From Paenacidovorax monticola (GTDB lineage Bacteria > Pseudomonadota > Gammaproteobacteria > Burkholderiales > Burkholderiaceae_C), in assembly GCF_014489595.1 (NCBI RefSeq), contig NZ_CP060790.1, forward strand, positions 1,426,001 to 1,490,000: a stretch of 64,000 nt of DNA, read 5' to 3'. Numbering within the stretch: position 1 is the first letter of the stretch; every line of letters starts with the position of its first letter. Below the pieces are notes generated by a model. It made no database searches, had not been told where the DNA came from, and was given only the letters and a program-made list of their open reading frames with translations. A program made the position numbers and the translations under genes. Shown here in pieces: positions 9,091-16,385 of this stretch.

Positions 9091-9646
9091 TCAGGCTGCG
9101 TTGACCTTCAGCGCCTTGAGCACATCCGGGTTCAGTAGACCACCACCGACGCGTTTGGTCGTGTAGAACTGCACGAACGGCTTGTTGGTGAAGGGATCGC
9201 GCAGCACGCGCACGCCGGTGCGGTCAACGATCTGATAGCCACAACGCCCTTCTCGAAGACTCGCGACGCTGCGCGCCCCGGGCCAACTCGAACACCTCAG
9301 TGGACAGCTTGCGTCGGGATAGCCCCTCCACGCCATCAAGCGATAGGTCACGGACGTGCAGAATTTCATCCTGGTCCAGCGTGATATGCCCGCCTTTCTC
9401 TGTCTGGCAGCGGTACTGCATGCGGTAGTTGCCGCCCAGCTTGGGGTCTACGCACCCCTTCTCAAAGGGGATCAGGTGGAGCGGCCGTCCTGCGGCGCGG
9501 ATCACGCGGGCGTATGCGTTGCCCTCGGTCTCCAGCAGAGCCGGGTCGTCCAGCCCCGTGAAGGTGATGCCGCCAGGCGCCTCAGCGCGCGGGCGCGACA
9601 CCGCCTCCGCCGAGGCGCCCCGGCGGATAAAGTCGAAAATGCCCAT
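9091..9646 (-). pseudogene. Fused relic of phage portal and major capsid genes
   Basis: The right part (9646 to about 9300) encodes the first residues of an HK97-type portal (MGIFDFIRRGASAE), then jumps to a mid-portal segment (EGNAYARVIRAAGRPLHL...). The left part, in another frame, encodes a capsid C-terminus (YQIVDRTGVRVLRDPFTNKP ... LLNPDVLKALKV). Intact genes of these types total about 800 codons plus a protease; only about 185 codons remain. At least two internal deletions and one frame change are needed, so neither protein can be made. Confidence 0.75.
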
Positions 9647-9654
9647 GCTGTTCC

Positions 9655-9915
9655 TTAGAGGTAGCGGAAGCCGCGTTCTTCGTAGACGGATAGACCCTTG
9701 GCGACCGGGTTGAGCGCCATCAGATGAACGGCGTCAAAGAGGGCGAGCAGCGGATCCACCTTGCCGACTCCACTCAGGCCCTTGCTCACCAGTGTTGCGC
9801 TGTCTCGCTGCACCATCTTTGCGTTTCCTACGCACCACGCCATCAACGCGCCGCCGCCGTGTACCAGGGTCTTCGCCGCAACCCGCCGCTCTGCCGTTTT
9901 GATGGCTCCAGTCAT
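9655..9915 (-). pseudogene. C-terminal fragment of phage terminase large subunit
   Basis: The 86 codons (AIKTAERRVAAKTLVHGG ... LMAWCVGNAKM ... VDPLLALFDAVHLM) match the end of HK97-type TerL, in the nuclease-domain region near the C-terminus. The ATPase and most of the nuclease, roughly 450 residues, are absent. Its ATG overlaps the stop of the upstream membrane gene (ATGA), so a short peptide could still be translated. Confidence 0.7.
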
Positions 9916-10232
9916 TTGCCACCCTTGAACATGATCCAGTGGCCAAACCACAACAGAACAGCAGCCTCGCCTAAGGAAAGCATGCGGCCTATGCCGAACG
10001 GCAGCGCCGATGGAACAGGCGGGGCGTCGTCGCGGTGGTATGCGGCCAAGCAGCCGGCCAGCACAAACAGCAGAGCGCACCATGCAGCCAGAACATTGCC
10101 AGCGCCTTCTATGCCTTCGACCTTCCAGGCGTACAGCAGTAGGTACACGACAGCGTGGGCGATCTGCCTGGCCTGAACCATCGGGATGCACTGGGCAGCA
10201 GCAGCGATGCGGGGGCTCTTATTGACGTTCAA
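9912..10232 (-). CDS. Small membrane protein of phage region
   Basis: About 106 residues with three hydrophobic segments (around AHAVVYLLLYAW, VLAAWCALLFVLAGCLAAYH and SLGEAAVLLWFGHWIMF). The TTG at 10232 was chosen because GGAG lies 8 bp upstream; an ATG at 10265 would add 11 residues without a ribosome-binding site. Location just before terL and the membrane topology are compatible with a holin-like or superinfection protein, but nothing in the sequence is diagnostic. Confidence 0.5.
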   Translation of the reverse strand: MNVNKSPRIAAAAQCIPMVQARQIAHAVVYLLLYAWKVEGIEGAGNVLAAWCALLFVLAGCLAAYHRDDAPPVPSALPFGIGRMLSLGEAAVLLWFGHWIMFKGGK

Positions 10233-10317
10233 AGTCCGGTCTCCAAGCCAAATAAACCTCCGCACGGAAGGGGTGATTGGGTATAAACGCTCACCTCAAT
10301 CCCTGACGGCTTTTGAC

Positions 10318-10932
10318 ATGCTCTGCACGACGCTCTCGCGCCTAGTCCTCTCGTTGGCCTGCCTTACGGCCAGCAGCCTGGCTCACTCCGCCTATGTCAT
10401 CAACATTCGGCAGGTAGGGCCAAATGTTGTTGCCACCGGTAGCGGAACCATCAATACCGCAGGCCTCACCTTCCTGGCGAACGTTGCAGGGGGCGGGGAA
10501 ATGGCGGGACAAGTTGGCCGGGTCTTAGTGGGAAGCTCAACCCCGATAAGCTCCGCTTCCGTATGGGCCGGCGCTACCGGTTCCGTATTCGGCACGCCGG
10601 CAGCCAAGTTCATTGCTGATTCAACGACAGGCGGGCATGTAGGCCCCCTCAACACCATCGGACTGATAACCCCAAACGGGTACGTTTCAGGCACTCCGAT
10701 CTCCAGCTCTGCTACATGGCTCGCTGTAACCCTCGCAGATCAAGGGCTGACACCAGGCACCTCCTATGTATGGACGTGGGGATCTGGGCCAACAGCAGAC
10801 CGTCTTACTGTGAACGTCGCGGCGGCCACAGCCGCTCCTGCGTCAGTACCCACAATGAGCGAGGTCGGTACTGCAGCGCTCACCCTGCTTCTGGCGAGCA
10901 CGGCCTTTCTGTTTATGAGGCGAAAGCGCTAA
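10318..10932 (+). CDS. IPTL-CTERM surface protein 3 (unknown function)
   Basis: A 204-residue secreted protein with a signal peptide at about 1-25 (cut near AHSA) and a C-terminal sorting signal at 177-204: VPTMSE, a hydrophobic segment, FMRRKR. Met replaces Leu in the usual IPTL motif. The body is Gly/Thr/Ser-rich with repeated short beta-type segments, as in surface adhesive proteins. It is on the plus strand among minus-strand phage genes, with its own promoter region, which marks it as cargo. Confidence 0.75.
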   Translation: MLCTTLSRLVLSLACLTASSLAHSAYVINIRQVGPNVVATGSGTINTAGLTFLANVAGGGEMAGQVGRVLVGSSTPISSASVWAGATGSVFGTPAAKFIADSTTGGHVGPLNTIGLITPNGYVSGTPISSSATWLAVTLADQGLTPGTSYVWTWGSGPTADRLTVNVAAATAAPASVPTMSEVGTAALTLLLASTAFLFMRRKR

Positions 10933-11016
10933 GCGTCGCCCCTTAGGACTTCCCTCGCCTTCAAAGGACTGGGGCGCGAGCCGGCGCTTACTTGCCGGAT
11001 GGGGTCGAAAAAGAAA

Positions 11017-11046
11017 AAGCCCGCAGGGTGTGAACCTTGCGGGCTT
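11017..11046. terminator. Bidirectional terminator
   Basis: The hairpin GCCCGCAGGGT / ACCTTGCGGGC (11019-11044, one mismatch) separates the convergent IPTL-CTERM gene and the phage Q-like gene. On the minus strand it is followed by TTTTTCTTTTT, a strong intrinsic terminator; the plus side has a shorter T run. Confidence 0.75.
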
Positions 11047-11141
11047 TGCTACTTCTGACACGCCGGCGGCTGCCGCTGGGCAACCGCTTATGCGCTCACA
11101 AATCAGTGTCGCGGAATATGGCGCGATTATGCATCATGCTG

Positions 11142-11519
11142 TCAAGTAGCGCAACGGTAGATATTCCAGAACTGCCGCAGGCCTTCAAGGCGGCTGCGCT
11201 CCCACAGCGTCACCCCGATGCGCAGCTCGCGCCGGACGGCGTGATGCGGCTTGGCCTGCGGGATGTAGAAGGCCTGGAGCACCCGGCGGTACTGCATGGG
11301 AACGACCTGCAGCGCATGCTGGACCTTCATTGCGTTGAAGTCAGACATGAACGGGACCATGGGCGCCTCGCCCGGCGTGGGCGGGGCGATGTAGCGCCCC
11401 TCCGCGCTGCCACAGCGCCGCTTCTGGTAGCGGTCCTGGGCCCACTTCCCGTAGCGCTCAAGCAGTTCGTCGGCTTGGCGCAGTTCCGGGGAGATGCTGA
11501 TCTCGAGGTCTCTTTTCAT
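11142..11519 (-). CDS. Phage late-gene antitermination-type protein (Q-like)
   Basis: The 125-residue frame starts at 11519 behind a GGGAGA site. The segment ALQVVPMQYRRVLQAFYIPQ followed by a C-terminal helix-turn-helix-like part resembles the sigma-region-4-like fold of small lambdoid Q or DUF1133 proteins. Its place right after ninG and a zinc ribbon gene is where Q lies in lambdoid phages. It would let RNA polymerase read into late genes, but these are mostly destroyed. The identification rests on position and general pattern. Confidence 0.5.
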   Translation of the reverse strand: MKRDLEISISPELRQADELLERYGKWAQDRYQKRRCGSAEGRYIAPPTPGEAPMVPFMSDFNAMKVQHALQVVPMQYRRVLQAFYIPQAKPHHAVRRELRIGVTLWERSRLEGLRQFWNIYRCAT

Positions 11520-11658
11520 TGGTCTTGTTCTCCCTGACTGTTTCGCTGGTGGTGAATCGGTGGCGGTTGGCGCACTCGTAGCGGCGGTAGGTCGATCCAT
11601 CCATCCTCTGCCGGGTCTGCTTGACGTGCGTCCATGCGTCACAGGTGGGGCATTTCAT
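11458..11658 (-). CDS. Small phage zinc-ribbon protein
   Basis: 66 residues opening MKCPTCDAWTHVKQTRQ with a later RYECANRHRF, a CxxC ... C-x2-H zinc-ribbon pattern like the N-terminus of NrdR or Ogr-type regulators. It overlaps the following Q-like gene by 62 bp and the preceding ninG by 4 bp (ATGA). Probably a DNA- or RNA-polymerase-binding accessory; the tail after residue 43 is charged and uncharacterised. Confidence 0.55.
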   Translation of the reverse strand: MKCPTCDAWTHVKQTRQRMDGSTYRRYECANRHRFTTSETVRENKTNEKRPRDQHLPGTAPSRRTA

Positions 11659-12032
11659 GCACGCTGCTCCATCCTGCGGAGCTTCTTTCCCATGACGGCC
11701 TTGAAGCGCTTGAGGTACTCGATGTCGTAGGTAACGACCTGGTTCAGCTGGTAGAGCCAGTCCACTTTGTCATCGCCGATGCGAGCCCGAACGCGCGGCA
11801 GGTATTCAGCAGGGTTACCGCTGAGGTGGTTGTTGCAGATGGAACAGCCTTTGTGGATGTTCCAGAGGTTGAAGCGGACCGCAGACGCCACGCCGACAGA
11901 GCGCAAGTGCGATGCATGCCACTGACCGTCCCAGCCTGGGCCACGCTCGCAGGAGCAGCAACCCATATGGGCATCACGCAGCCTGACGATCTTGTTCACG
12001 ATGGCCTGGCACTCCGCCACCAAAGCCCGCAC
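11655..12032 (-). pseudogene. ninG: 5'-truncated ninG (Rap recombination protein)
   Basis: The 125 codons correspond to the C-terminal domain of lambda NinG/Rap, with the zinc/HNH-like cysteines CCSCERG and GCSICNNHLSGNP and the ending region SRIGDDKVDWL-like. Full NinG is about 200 residues and starts with another Cys-rich domain that is missing here. The only start is GTG at 12032, immediately after the stop codon of the IPTL-CTERM gene upstream, so the junction with that cargo gene probably caused the truncation. The remaining domain may still be translated by coupling. Confidence 0.72.
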
Positions 12033-12698
12033 CTAGCAGGCTTTCTCACGTCTCCAGACCCACCCTCGCGACCGAACAACCCAAGCAGCCGCGGCAAGCA
12101 GCGATGACATAAGCAACAAGCCAAATTCAGTCAAGGTGGGGACAGATGCAGGAGTAGCAGCGACTGCAGTGACGGCCTCCACTCGCAGCCCATAATTCTC
12201 GACAACCGGCAACCACGTTGAGCCCGAGTTGGTTGAGGCGTAGCTGGTAGATGGTCCTGGTCCCATTGCCCACCAGTATTCATCCGCTGGCACCAAAGAT
12301 TTTGCAACGACCCAGATCGCCTGACCTGCAGTGAATTTCTTGCTTCCCTGAAAGCGCGCGGGGGCGAAGCTGTTCGTCACTGGATCCAGTGGGGTGAAAG
12401 TTGCGCAATCGGCCAAATTTGGGCGAGCACCACCAGGGCCATCTGCGCAGACCCGCACGCTTGGCCATCCGGAGGCCCCTGAGGCTAGACGCATTGAAAG
12501 CGCTACTTGACTGACGGTGACCGCACCGGCCGAGTGGCTGATGCGATAGGCGGGATGCTGGTTCGAACTAATAACTATGTACCACCCGAAGCTCTGAACA
12601 CTCAGGGTGTCATGCAACACCAACGGCGCGGAAACGGCCGAAACCGACGAACTGGCAAGCAGCAGTGCACCAAGAAGCTTCCAACTTCTGAGACTCAT
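12033..12698 (-). CDS. IPTL-CTERM surface protein 4 (unknown function)
   Basis: The 221-residue protein has a signal peptide at about 1-23 and a C-terminal sorting signal from 186: VPTLTEFG, a hydrophobic stretch, then an Arg/Trp-rich tail. The middle has two Cys residues (VCADG and ADCATF) and a beta-rich composition. It abuts the truncated ninG with no gap, so the two are co-transcribed. It is the fourth gene of this class in the element and is not a close copy of the others outside the sorting signal. Confidence 0.75.
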   Translation of the reverse strand: MSLRSWKLLGALLLASSSVSAVSAPLVLHDTLSVQSFGWYIVISSNQHPAYRISHSAGAVTVSQVALSMRLASGASGWPSVRVCADGPGGARPNLADCATFTPLDPVTNSFAPARFQGSKKFTAGQAIWVVAKSLVPADEYWWAMGPGPSTSYASTNSGSTWLPVVENYGLRVEAVTAVAATPASVPTLTEFGLLLMSSLLAAAAWVVRSRGWVWRREKAC

Positions 12699-12840
12699 TC
12701 TGGATCGTGTTGAGTAAAGAAAGCAGCGATCCTATTGATGCTCTTTTCAACAGCAAGAAAAAAATGTGCACGCATTCAATGCTTGCGCACGATCAATCAC
12801 GGCCCGCCCCGAGCGGGCTTCTTCATTCCAGGACATCCCC

Positions 12841-13014
12841 ATGAACACCACAGCATTCGCCGAATACAAGCGCATGCCAGCCGACGAACGCGACCGCCTC
12901 GGATTCGCCAAGTGGCAGGAAGAACAGCGCGGCAAACGCGCCCTGAAAGAGCTGACCCAGCAGCAAGCCGGGCAGGCCCGCACTGCGCCCGAGCCCCGGA
13001 GGACCACACCATGA
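12841..13014 (+). CDS. Small phage-type protein upstream of xis
   Basis: 57 residues, ATG at 12841 with AGGA upstream, strongly charged and alpha-helical (AEYKRMPADERDRLGFAKWQEEQRGKR). Its stop overlaps the excisionase start (ATGA), so it is the first gene of a three-gene integration module. Function unknown. Confidence 0.55.
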   Translation: MNTTAFAEYKRMPADERDRLGFAKWQEEQRGKRALKELTQQQAGQARTAPEPRRTTP

Positions 13015-13277
13015 GCAGAATGAATTTGCAACAAGCGACACCTTTTGACCCCGAGCCATCGGGCACCGTGGAGACAGTGCCTGCCGAGTGGGTGCTGGCC
13101 TCCAAGTTCGAAGAGCTGACCGGCGTCACCCGCGAAACCGTCAAACAGCGCAAGAAGTGCGGCGTGTGGCGCGAAGGCCAGCAGGTCGCCGTCGTCCACC
13201 GCCGCCTCTACGTCAACATCAAGGCCGCCGACCAATGGATACGAGACCACCTGCCCAAGCCACACCACCCGGCGTAA
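13011..13277 (+). CDS. xis: Excisionase-type DNA-binding protein
   Basis: An 88-residue protein with a winged-helix/MerR-like segment: AEWVLASKFEELTGVTRETVKQRKKCGVW (about 25-53), then a beta wing with QQVAVVHRRLYVN. Proteins of this form next to tyrosine integrases direct recombination towards excision. It overlaps the preceding gene by 4 bp and the integrase by 43 bp, so the three genes are translationally coupled. Confidence 0.75.
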   Translation: MSRMNLQQATPFDPEPSGTVETVPAEWVLASKFEELTGVTRETVKQRKKCGVWREGQQVAVVHRRLYVNIKAADQWIRDHLPKPHHPA

Positions 13278-14419
13278 AAATCCGGACCTTCGTTGCGGGC
13301 GACCGCCTGCAAATCGCATTCACCTGGGAGGGGCAGGAATGCCGTGAACTGCTCCCCCCCTGCCCCATCAACAAATCCAGCATCCAGCGAGCGGCCTCGC
13401 TGCGCGAAGAGATCCGGCGCAAGATCAAGGACGGGACGTTCGACTACGCGGCCTACTTCCCCGACAGCCCGCGCGCTGCGGCCCCCAAAAAGGAAAGCAC
13501 GCGGATGGAGCAGTTGCTGCAAAAGCAGCTCGAGACCTATGAACGCCAGGTCGCCAACAGCCAGCTCTCGCCCTCCACCTACGGCGGCTATGCCAAGGCC
13601 GTCAACGGCGCGCGCATGAGGCGCTGGCACGGCCTGCAAGTGCGGGACATCACCCCGAGCATGCTGCGCGAGTGGGTGGCCGCGATGGACTGCACCAGCA
13701 AGGCCATCCGCAACATGCTCACACCGCTGCGCAGCGTGTTCGAGGACGCCCTCAACGACGAACTGATTGAGTTCAACCCCTTCGATCGCATCGCCCTCGC
13801 CAAACTCATCCGCCAGACGGCCAAGGCCAGCGACTACGTGGTGAGCCCGTTCACGGCGGCGGAACGCGCCGCATTGCTCGACGCCTGCCGCCCCGATGAG
13901 CGGCCCATGCTGCAGTTCTGGTTCTCCACCGGCCTGCGCCCTGGCGAACTGCAAGCCCTGGAATGGCGGCACATCGACTGGGAGCGGCGCACCGCCCGCA
14001 TCGAACTCAACCAGGTGGCCGGCTTCATCAAGGCCTCCAAGACAGCCGCCGGCATCCGGGACGTGGACCTCGACGCCAGCGCCATCGCCGCGCTGCAAGC
14101 CCAGCACCCGCTGTCCGAACCCAAGGGGGCGAGGATCTGGCTCAACCCGCGCGACAGCAAGCCCTGGACGACCGACGCCCAGATCCGCAAGACCTTCTGG
14201 CTGCCGGTGTGCACCCGCTCCGGGGTGGACTACCGCAACCTCTACCAGGTCCGGCACACCTACGCCTCCACCCTGCTCACGGACGGCCACAACCCCTGGT
14301 ACGTCGCCGCCCAGTTGGGGCACGAGGACGTGGAGATGGTCTTCCGCACCTACGGCCGCTTCATCCGAGAGGACTACCAGAAGCCCAAGCCGGAATTGCG
14401 CATTGTGGGAAGCCGCTGA
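13235..14419 (+). CDS. int: Tyrosine-family phage integrase
   Basis: 394 residues from the ATG at 13235. The N-terminus (about 13-75) is an arm-DNA-binding domain of DUF3596 type, then a SAM-like core-binding domain (about 90-185) and the catalytic domain. Catalytic residues: R235 in TGLRPGE, R340 and H341 in YQVRHTYAS, H363 in LGHED and Y373 in RTYGRF. The first box II histidine is tyrosine (Y337), as in several Arm-domain phage integrases, so this need not mean inactivity. It ends 119 bp from the ssrA 3' end, its inferred target, with three 11-bp-spaced repeats just downstream. Confidence 0.92.
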   Translation: MDTRPPAQATPPGVKIRTFVAGDRLQIAFTWEGQECRELLPPCPINKSSIQRAASLREEIRRKIKDGTFDYAAYFPDSPRAAAPKKESTRMEQLLQKQLETYERQVANSQLSPSTYGGYAKAVNGARMRRWHGLQVRDITPSMLREWVAAMDCTSKAIRNMLTPLRSVFEDALNDELIEFNPFDRIALAKLIRQTAKASDYVVSPFTAAERAALLDACRPDERPMLQFWFSTGLRPGELQALEWRHIDWERRTARIELNQVAGFIKASKTAAGIRDVDLDASAIAALQAQHPLSEPKGARIWLNPRDSKPWTTDAQIRKTFWLPVCTRSGVDYRNLYQVRHTYASTLLTDGHNPWYVAAQLGHEDVEMVFRTYGRFIREDYQKPKPELRIVGSR

Positions 14420-14422
14420 CCG

Positions 14423-14453
14423 GTGCGATTTCCGTGCGAATTCGGTGCGAATT
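14423..14453. repeat. Candidate integrase arm-binding repeats
   Basis: Three GTGCGA(A/T)TT copies start at 14423, 14434 and 14445, exactly 11 bp apart (one helical turn). Two further copies with the same spacing lie at 3931 and 3942 inside the other end of the element. Confidence 0.65.
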
Positions 14454-14485
14454 TCAGGACACCAACAGACACTTCCAGGCAAAGA

Positions 14486-14523
14486 AAAACCGCCACAGCC
14501 TGGGTTCTCCAGAGTGTGGCGGT
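14486..14523 (-). terminator. ssrA terminator
   Basis: Arms ACCGCCACA and TGTGGCGGT enclose a 16-bp loop on the minus strand, followed by TTTTTCTTT. It lies 9 bp after the tmRNA 3' end and inside the element, so the element seems to have brought its own terminator for the reconstituted gene. Confidence 0.75.
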
Positions 14524-14531
14524 GTCCTGTG

Positions 14532-14910
14532 TGGTGGAGCTGGCGGGAATTGAACCCGCGTCCGCAAGCCTTCTTCGGGCAGATCTACATGTTTAGCGTT
14601 CTGTTTTGAATCTCGCAGCCGGCATCGCGCAGACGCACGCTATGCCAGTTGCCAGCACCCTTGGATCTCGCTCCATGCCAAGGTACCCGGCATGGGGCCA
14701 GCTGATGTGAATTCCCTTGCAGCCTGGAAGCCTTGCGGCCCCCTTGCCCAGCCCATCAGCGTGCTGTTGCAAGGCTCACCGGTGTTTAGGCGGCGAGTGC
14801 GAAACGTTCGTCGTTTGCAGTTAGTTTTTTGAATGGAGATTTACGAGCGTCACTCAAGCTCGACATGCACCACGCCGATTCCGAACCCACGTCGAAACCA
14901 GGGCAGCCCC
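14532..14910 (-). ncRNA. ssrA: Transfer-messenger RNA (tmRNA)
   Basis: A 379-nt one-piece tmRNA. The 5' end GGGGCTG (14910-14904) pairs with CAGCTCC before ACCA at the 3' end. The T-arm is GCGGGTTCAATTCCCGC. The tag frame at 14818-14786 encodes ANDERFALAA followed by TAA, a betaproteobacterial tag with the usual LAA degron. With SmpB it rescues stalled ribosomes and marks the nascent protein for ClpXP. The 3' end is the attachment site of the adjacent element and is intact. Confidence 0.96.
14539..14565. repeat. Near attachment site inside the ssrA 3' end
   Basis: T-loop segment of ssrA; 25/27 identity with 3874-3900, including a 19-bp exact core. Confidence 0.8.
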
Positions 14911-14919
14911 TTGCTTCCT

Positions 14920-14946
14920 ATTTTAAGGCTTGCCCAGCAATTGCAA
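14920..14946 (-). promoter_or_regulatory. ssrA promoter
   Basis: On the minus strand TTGCAA (14946-14941) and TAAAAT (14925-14920) are spaced by 15 bp and lie 9 bp before the tmRNA 5' end. The -10 element overlaps the end of gph. The spacer is shorter than the ideal 17 bp. Confidence 0.5.
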
Positions 14947-15600
14947 GAGCTCCAGGGGGGAATTTATTGCGGCGTGAGCACCCCACGCTGCCGGGGCGCT
15001 TTTCTGGCCCAAGTAGCCGTACAGCGCGGCCACCGTGCCCATGCCGGCGGCATGGCCGGCCACAATGTCGCGCTCGTCGTCGCCTACATAGATGCAGCCT
15101 CCGGGCGGGATGCCCAGGCGCGAGGCGGCTTCGAGCAGCGGGGCGGGATGGGGCTTGGCATGGGGCGTGGTGTCGCCGCTGACGACGGCCCCCGCCGTTG
15201 CGAACAGGGGCATGCCGCGGGTCAGCGGCTCCGTGAAGCGCGCCGACTTGTTGGTCACCACCCCCCAGGCCAGGTTGGCCGCGACGAGTCGCTCGAGCAG
15301 CCGGGCCACTCCGTCGAAGGGCTGCGTCCTCTGCGTCATGCAGGCTTCGTAATTGCTGAAGAACTCCTCGCGCATGGTGGGAAAGTCCGGGTGCTCCGGG
15401 GCCAGGCCAAACGCCTCGCCCAGCATGCCGCGCGCGCCCGCGCCCGCCATGGGGCGGTAGCGCTCCAGCGGCAGCGAGGGCATGCCTCGGTCGATCCGCA
15501 TCTTGTCGGCGGCAGCGCCCAGGTCGGGCGCGCTGTCGATCAGTGTGCCATCCAGGTCGAAGAGCACGGCGCGGACATGGGGAAACAGCGCCTGCATCAT
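14923..15600 (-). CDS. gph: Phosphoglycolate phosphatase
   Basis: 225 residues of the HAD superfamily: DLDGTLIDS at 15-23 (nucleophile D15, acid D17), the TNK of motif II (VVTNKSARF) and GDDERD in motif IV. It dephosphorylates 2-phosphoglycolate from DNA repair and other sources. The first of two tandem ATGs overlaps the ubiG stop (ATGA), so ubiG and gph are translationally coupled, a common pairing in Burkholderiales. Other HAD sugar phosphatases are possible, but context favours Gph. Confidence 0.88.
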   Translation of the reverse strand: MMQALFPHVRAVLFDLDGTLIDSAPDLGAAADKMRIDRGMPSLPLERYRPMAGAGARGMLGEAFGLAPEHPDFPTMREEFFSNYEACMTQRTQPFDGVARLLERLVAANLAWGVVTNKSARFTEPLTRGMPLFATAGAVVSGDTTPHAKPHPAPLLEAASRLGIPPGGCIYVGDDERDIVAGHAAGMGTVAALYGYLGQKSAPAAWGAHAAINSPLELLQLLGKP

Positions 15601-16307
15601 GCCGCCCTCCGGGTGGCGAACAGGTAGTTGACGCTCGTGTCCGCGCTCAGCCAGTACCGCCCCGTGATGGGGTTGTACTCCAGCCCCCGGGTGTGCGTCA
15701 CGTCGAGCTGTGCCGCGCGGCAGCTCGCAGCCAGTTCACTGGGCTTGATGAGCTTGGCGTACTCGTGCGTGCCCCGGGGAATCATGTTGAGCACGTATTC
15801 CGCACCGACGATCGCCAAGGTGAAGGCCTTGAGGTTGCGATTGATGGTGGAGAAGAACACCCAGCCGCCCGGTTTCACCAGTTGCGCGCAGGCCTGCACG
15901 ACCGACGAGGGGTCGGGGACGTGCTCCAGCATCTCCATGCAGGTCACCACGTCGTACTGCCCCGGCTGCTGCGCCGCAAGCGCTTCCGCGCTGATCTCCC
16001 GGTACTCGATTGCCGGGGTCTGAGCCTCGAGCGCATGGAGCTGGGCGACCCGCAAGGCCTTGGTGGCCAGATCGATGCCGGTGACCTGGGCCCCTTTGCG
16101 GGCCATGGAGTCCGCCAGGATGCCGCCGCCGCAGCCCACGTCCAGCACCCGCAGGCCCTGCAGGGGCACGAGGGTGTTGATCCAGTCCAGGCGCAGCGGA
16201 TTGATCTGGTGCAGGGGACGGAATTCGCTCTCGGGATCCCACCAGCGGTGGGCCAGCTCGGAGAATTTGGCCAGCTCGGCCGGATCGGCATTGACGGTGT
16301 CGTTCAT
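15597..16307 (-). CDS. ubiG: Ubiquinone O-methyltransferase UbiG
   Basis: 236 residues from the ATG at 16307 ([19 protein letters not shown]), the usual UbiG opening; the longer frame would begin in the ompA terminator. Motif [14 protein letters not shown] (about 53-65) binds S-adenosylmethionine; the ending region [19 protein letters not shown] is typical. It performs the two O-methylation steps of ubiquinone synthesis at the membrane. Coupled to gph downstream. Confidence 0.94.
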   Translation of the reverse strand: MNDTVNADPAELAKFSELAHRWWDPESEFRPLHQINPLRLDWINTLVPLQGLRVLDVGCGGGILADSMARKGAQVTGIDLATKALRVAQLHALEAQTPAIEYREISAEALAAQQPGQYDVVTCMEMLEHVPDPSSVVQACAQLVKPGGWVFFSTINRNLKAFTLAIVGAEYVLNMIPRGTHEYAKLIKPSELAASCRAAQLDVTHTRGLEYNPITGRYWLSADTSVNYLFATRRAA

Positions 16308-16337
16308 GCCATTGATTGTCCCCGAGAAAGCGGCCAT

Positions 16338-16365
16338 AAAAAAAGCCCCGTTTCCGGGGCTTTTT
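16338..16365. terminator. ompA terminator (bidirectional form)
   Basis: GCCCCG (16345-16350) pairs with CGGGGC (16355-16360) around a TTTC loop, with seven A on one side and five T on the other. It follows ompA on the minus strand and lies before the ubiG start. Confidence 0.85.
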
Positions 16366-16385
16366 CGTGGCAAGCAATCCGGAGA

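Larger units (their letters stand above)
3874..14557. mobile_element. Degenerate prophage / genomic island inserted at ssrA
   Basis: The element is bounded by a near-perfect direct repeat of the ssrA 3' end (3874-3900 and 14539-14565) and carries integrase and excisionase next to the intact ssrA copy, the usual geometry of tmRNA-targeted elements. Phage-type genes run right to left in expected order: ninG, Q-like, terL, portal/capsid, HeH protein, Rz-like. Most are truncated or fused, and tail genes are absent. Cargo lies between the lysis end and the left junction (GNAT, two IPTL-CTERM proteins, an IF-1/RRM operon) and between phage genes (two more IPTL-CTERM proteins). It probably cannot form particles; excision could still be possible because int and xis look intact. 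Confidence 0.82.

Noticed and set aside
9655..10191. 178-codon minus-strand frame extending terL upstream
   Set aside because: Upstream of about 9915 the frame loses all terminase similarity and overlaps the membrane protein gene in another frame.
13235..14419. Integrase judged inactive because box II His is Tyr
   Set aside because: Arg, His, His/Trp-position and Tyr residues are otherwise in place, and Tyr at this position is seen in related Arm-domain phage integrases.
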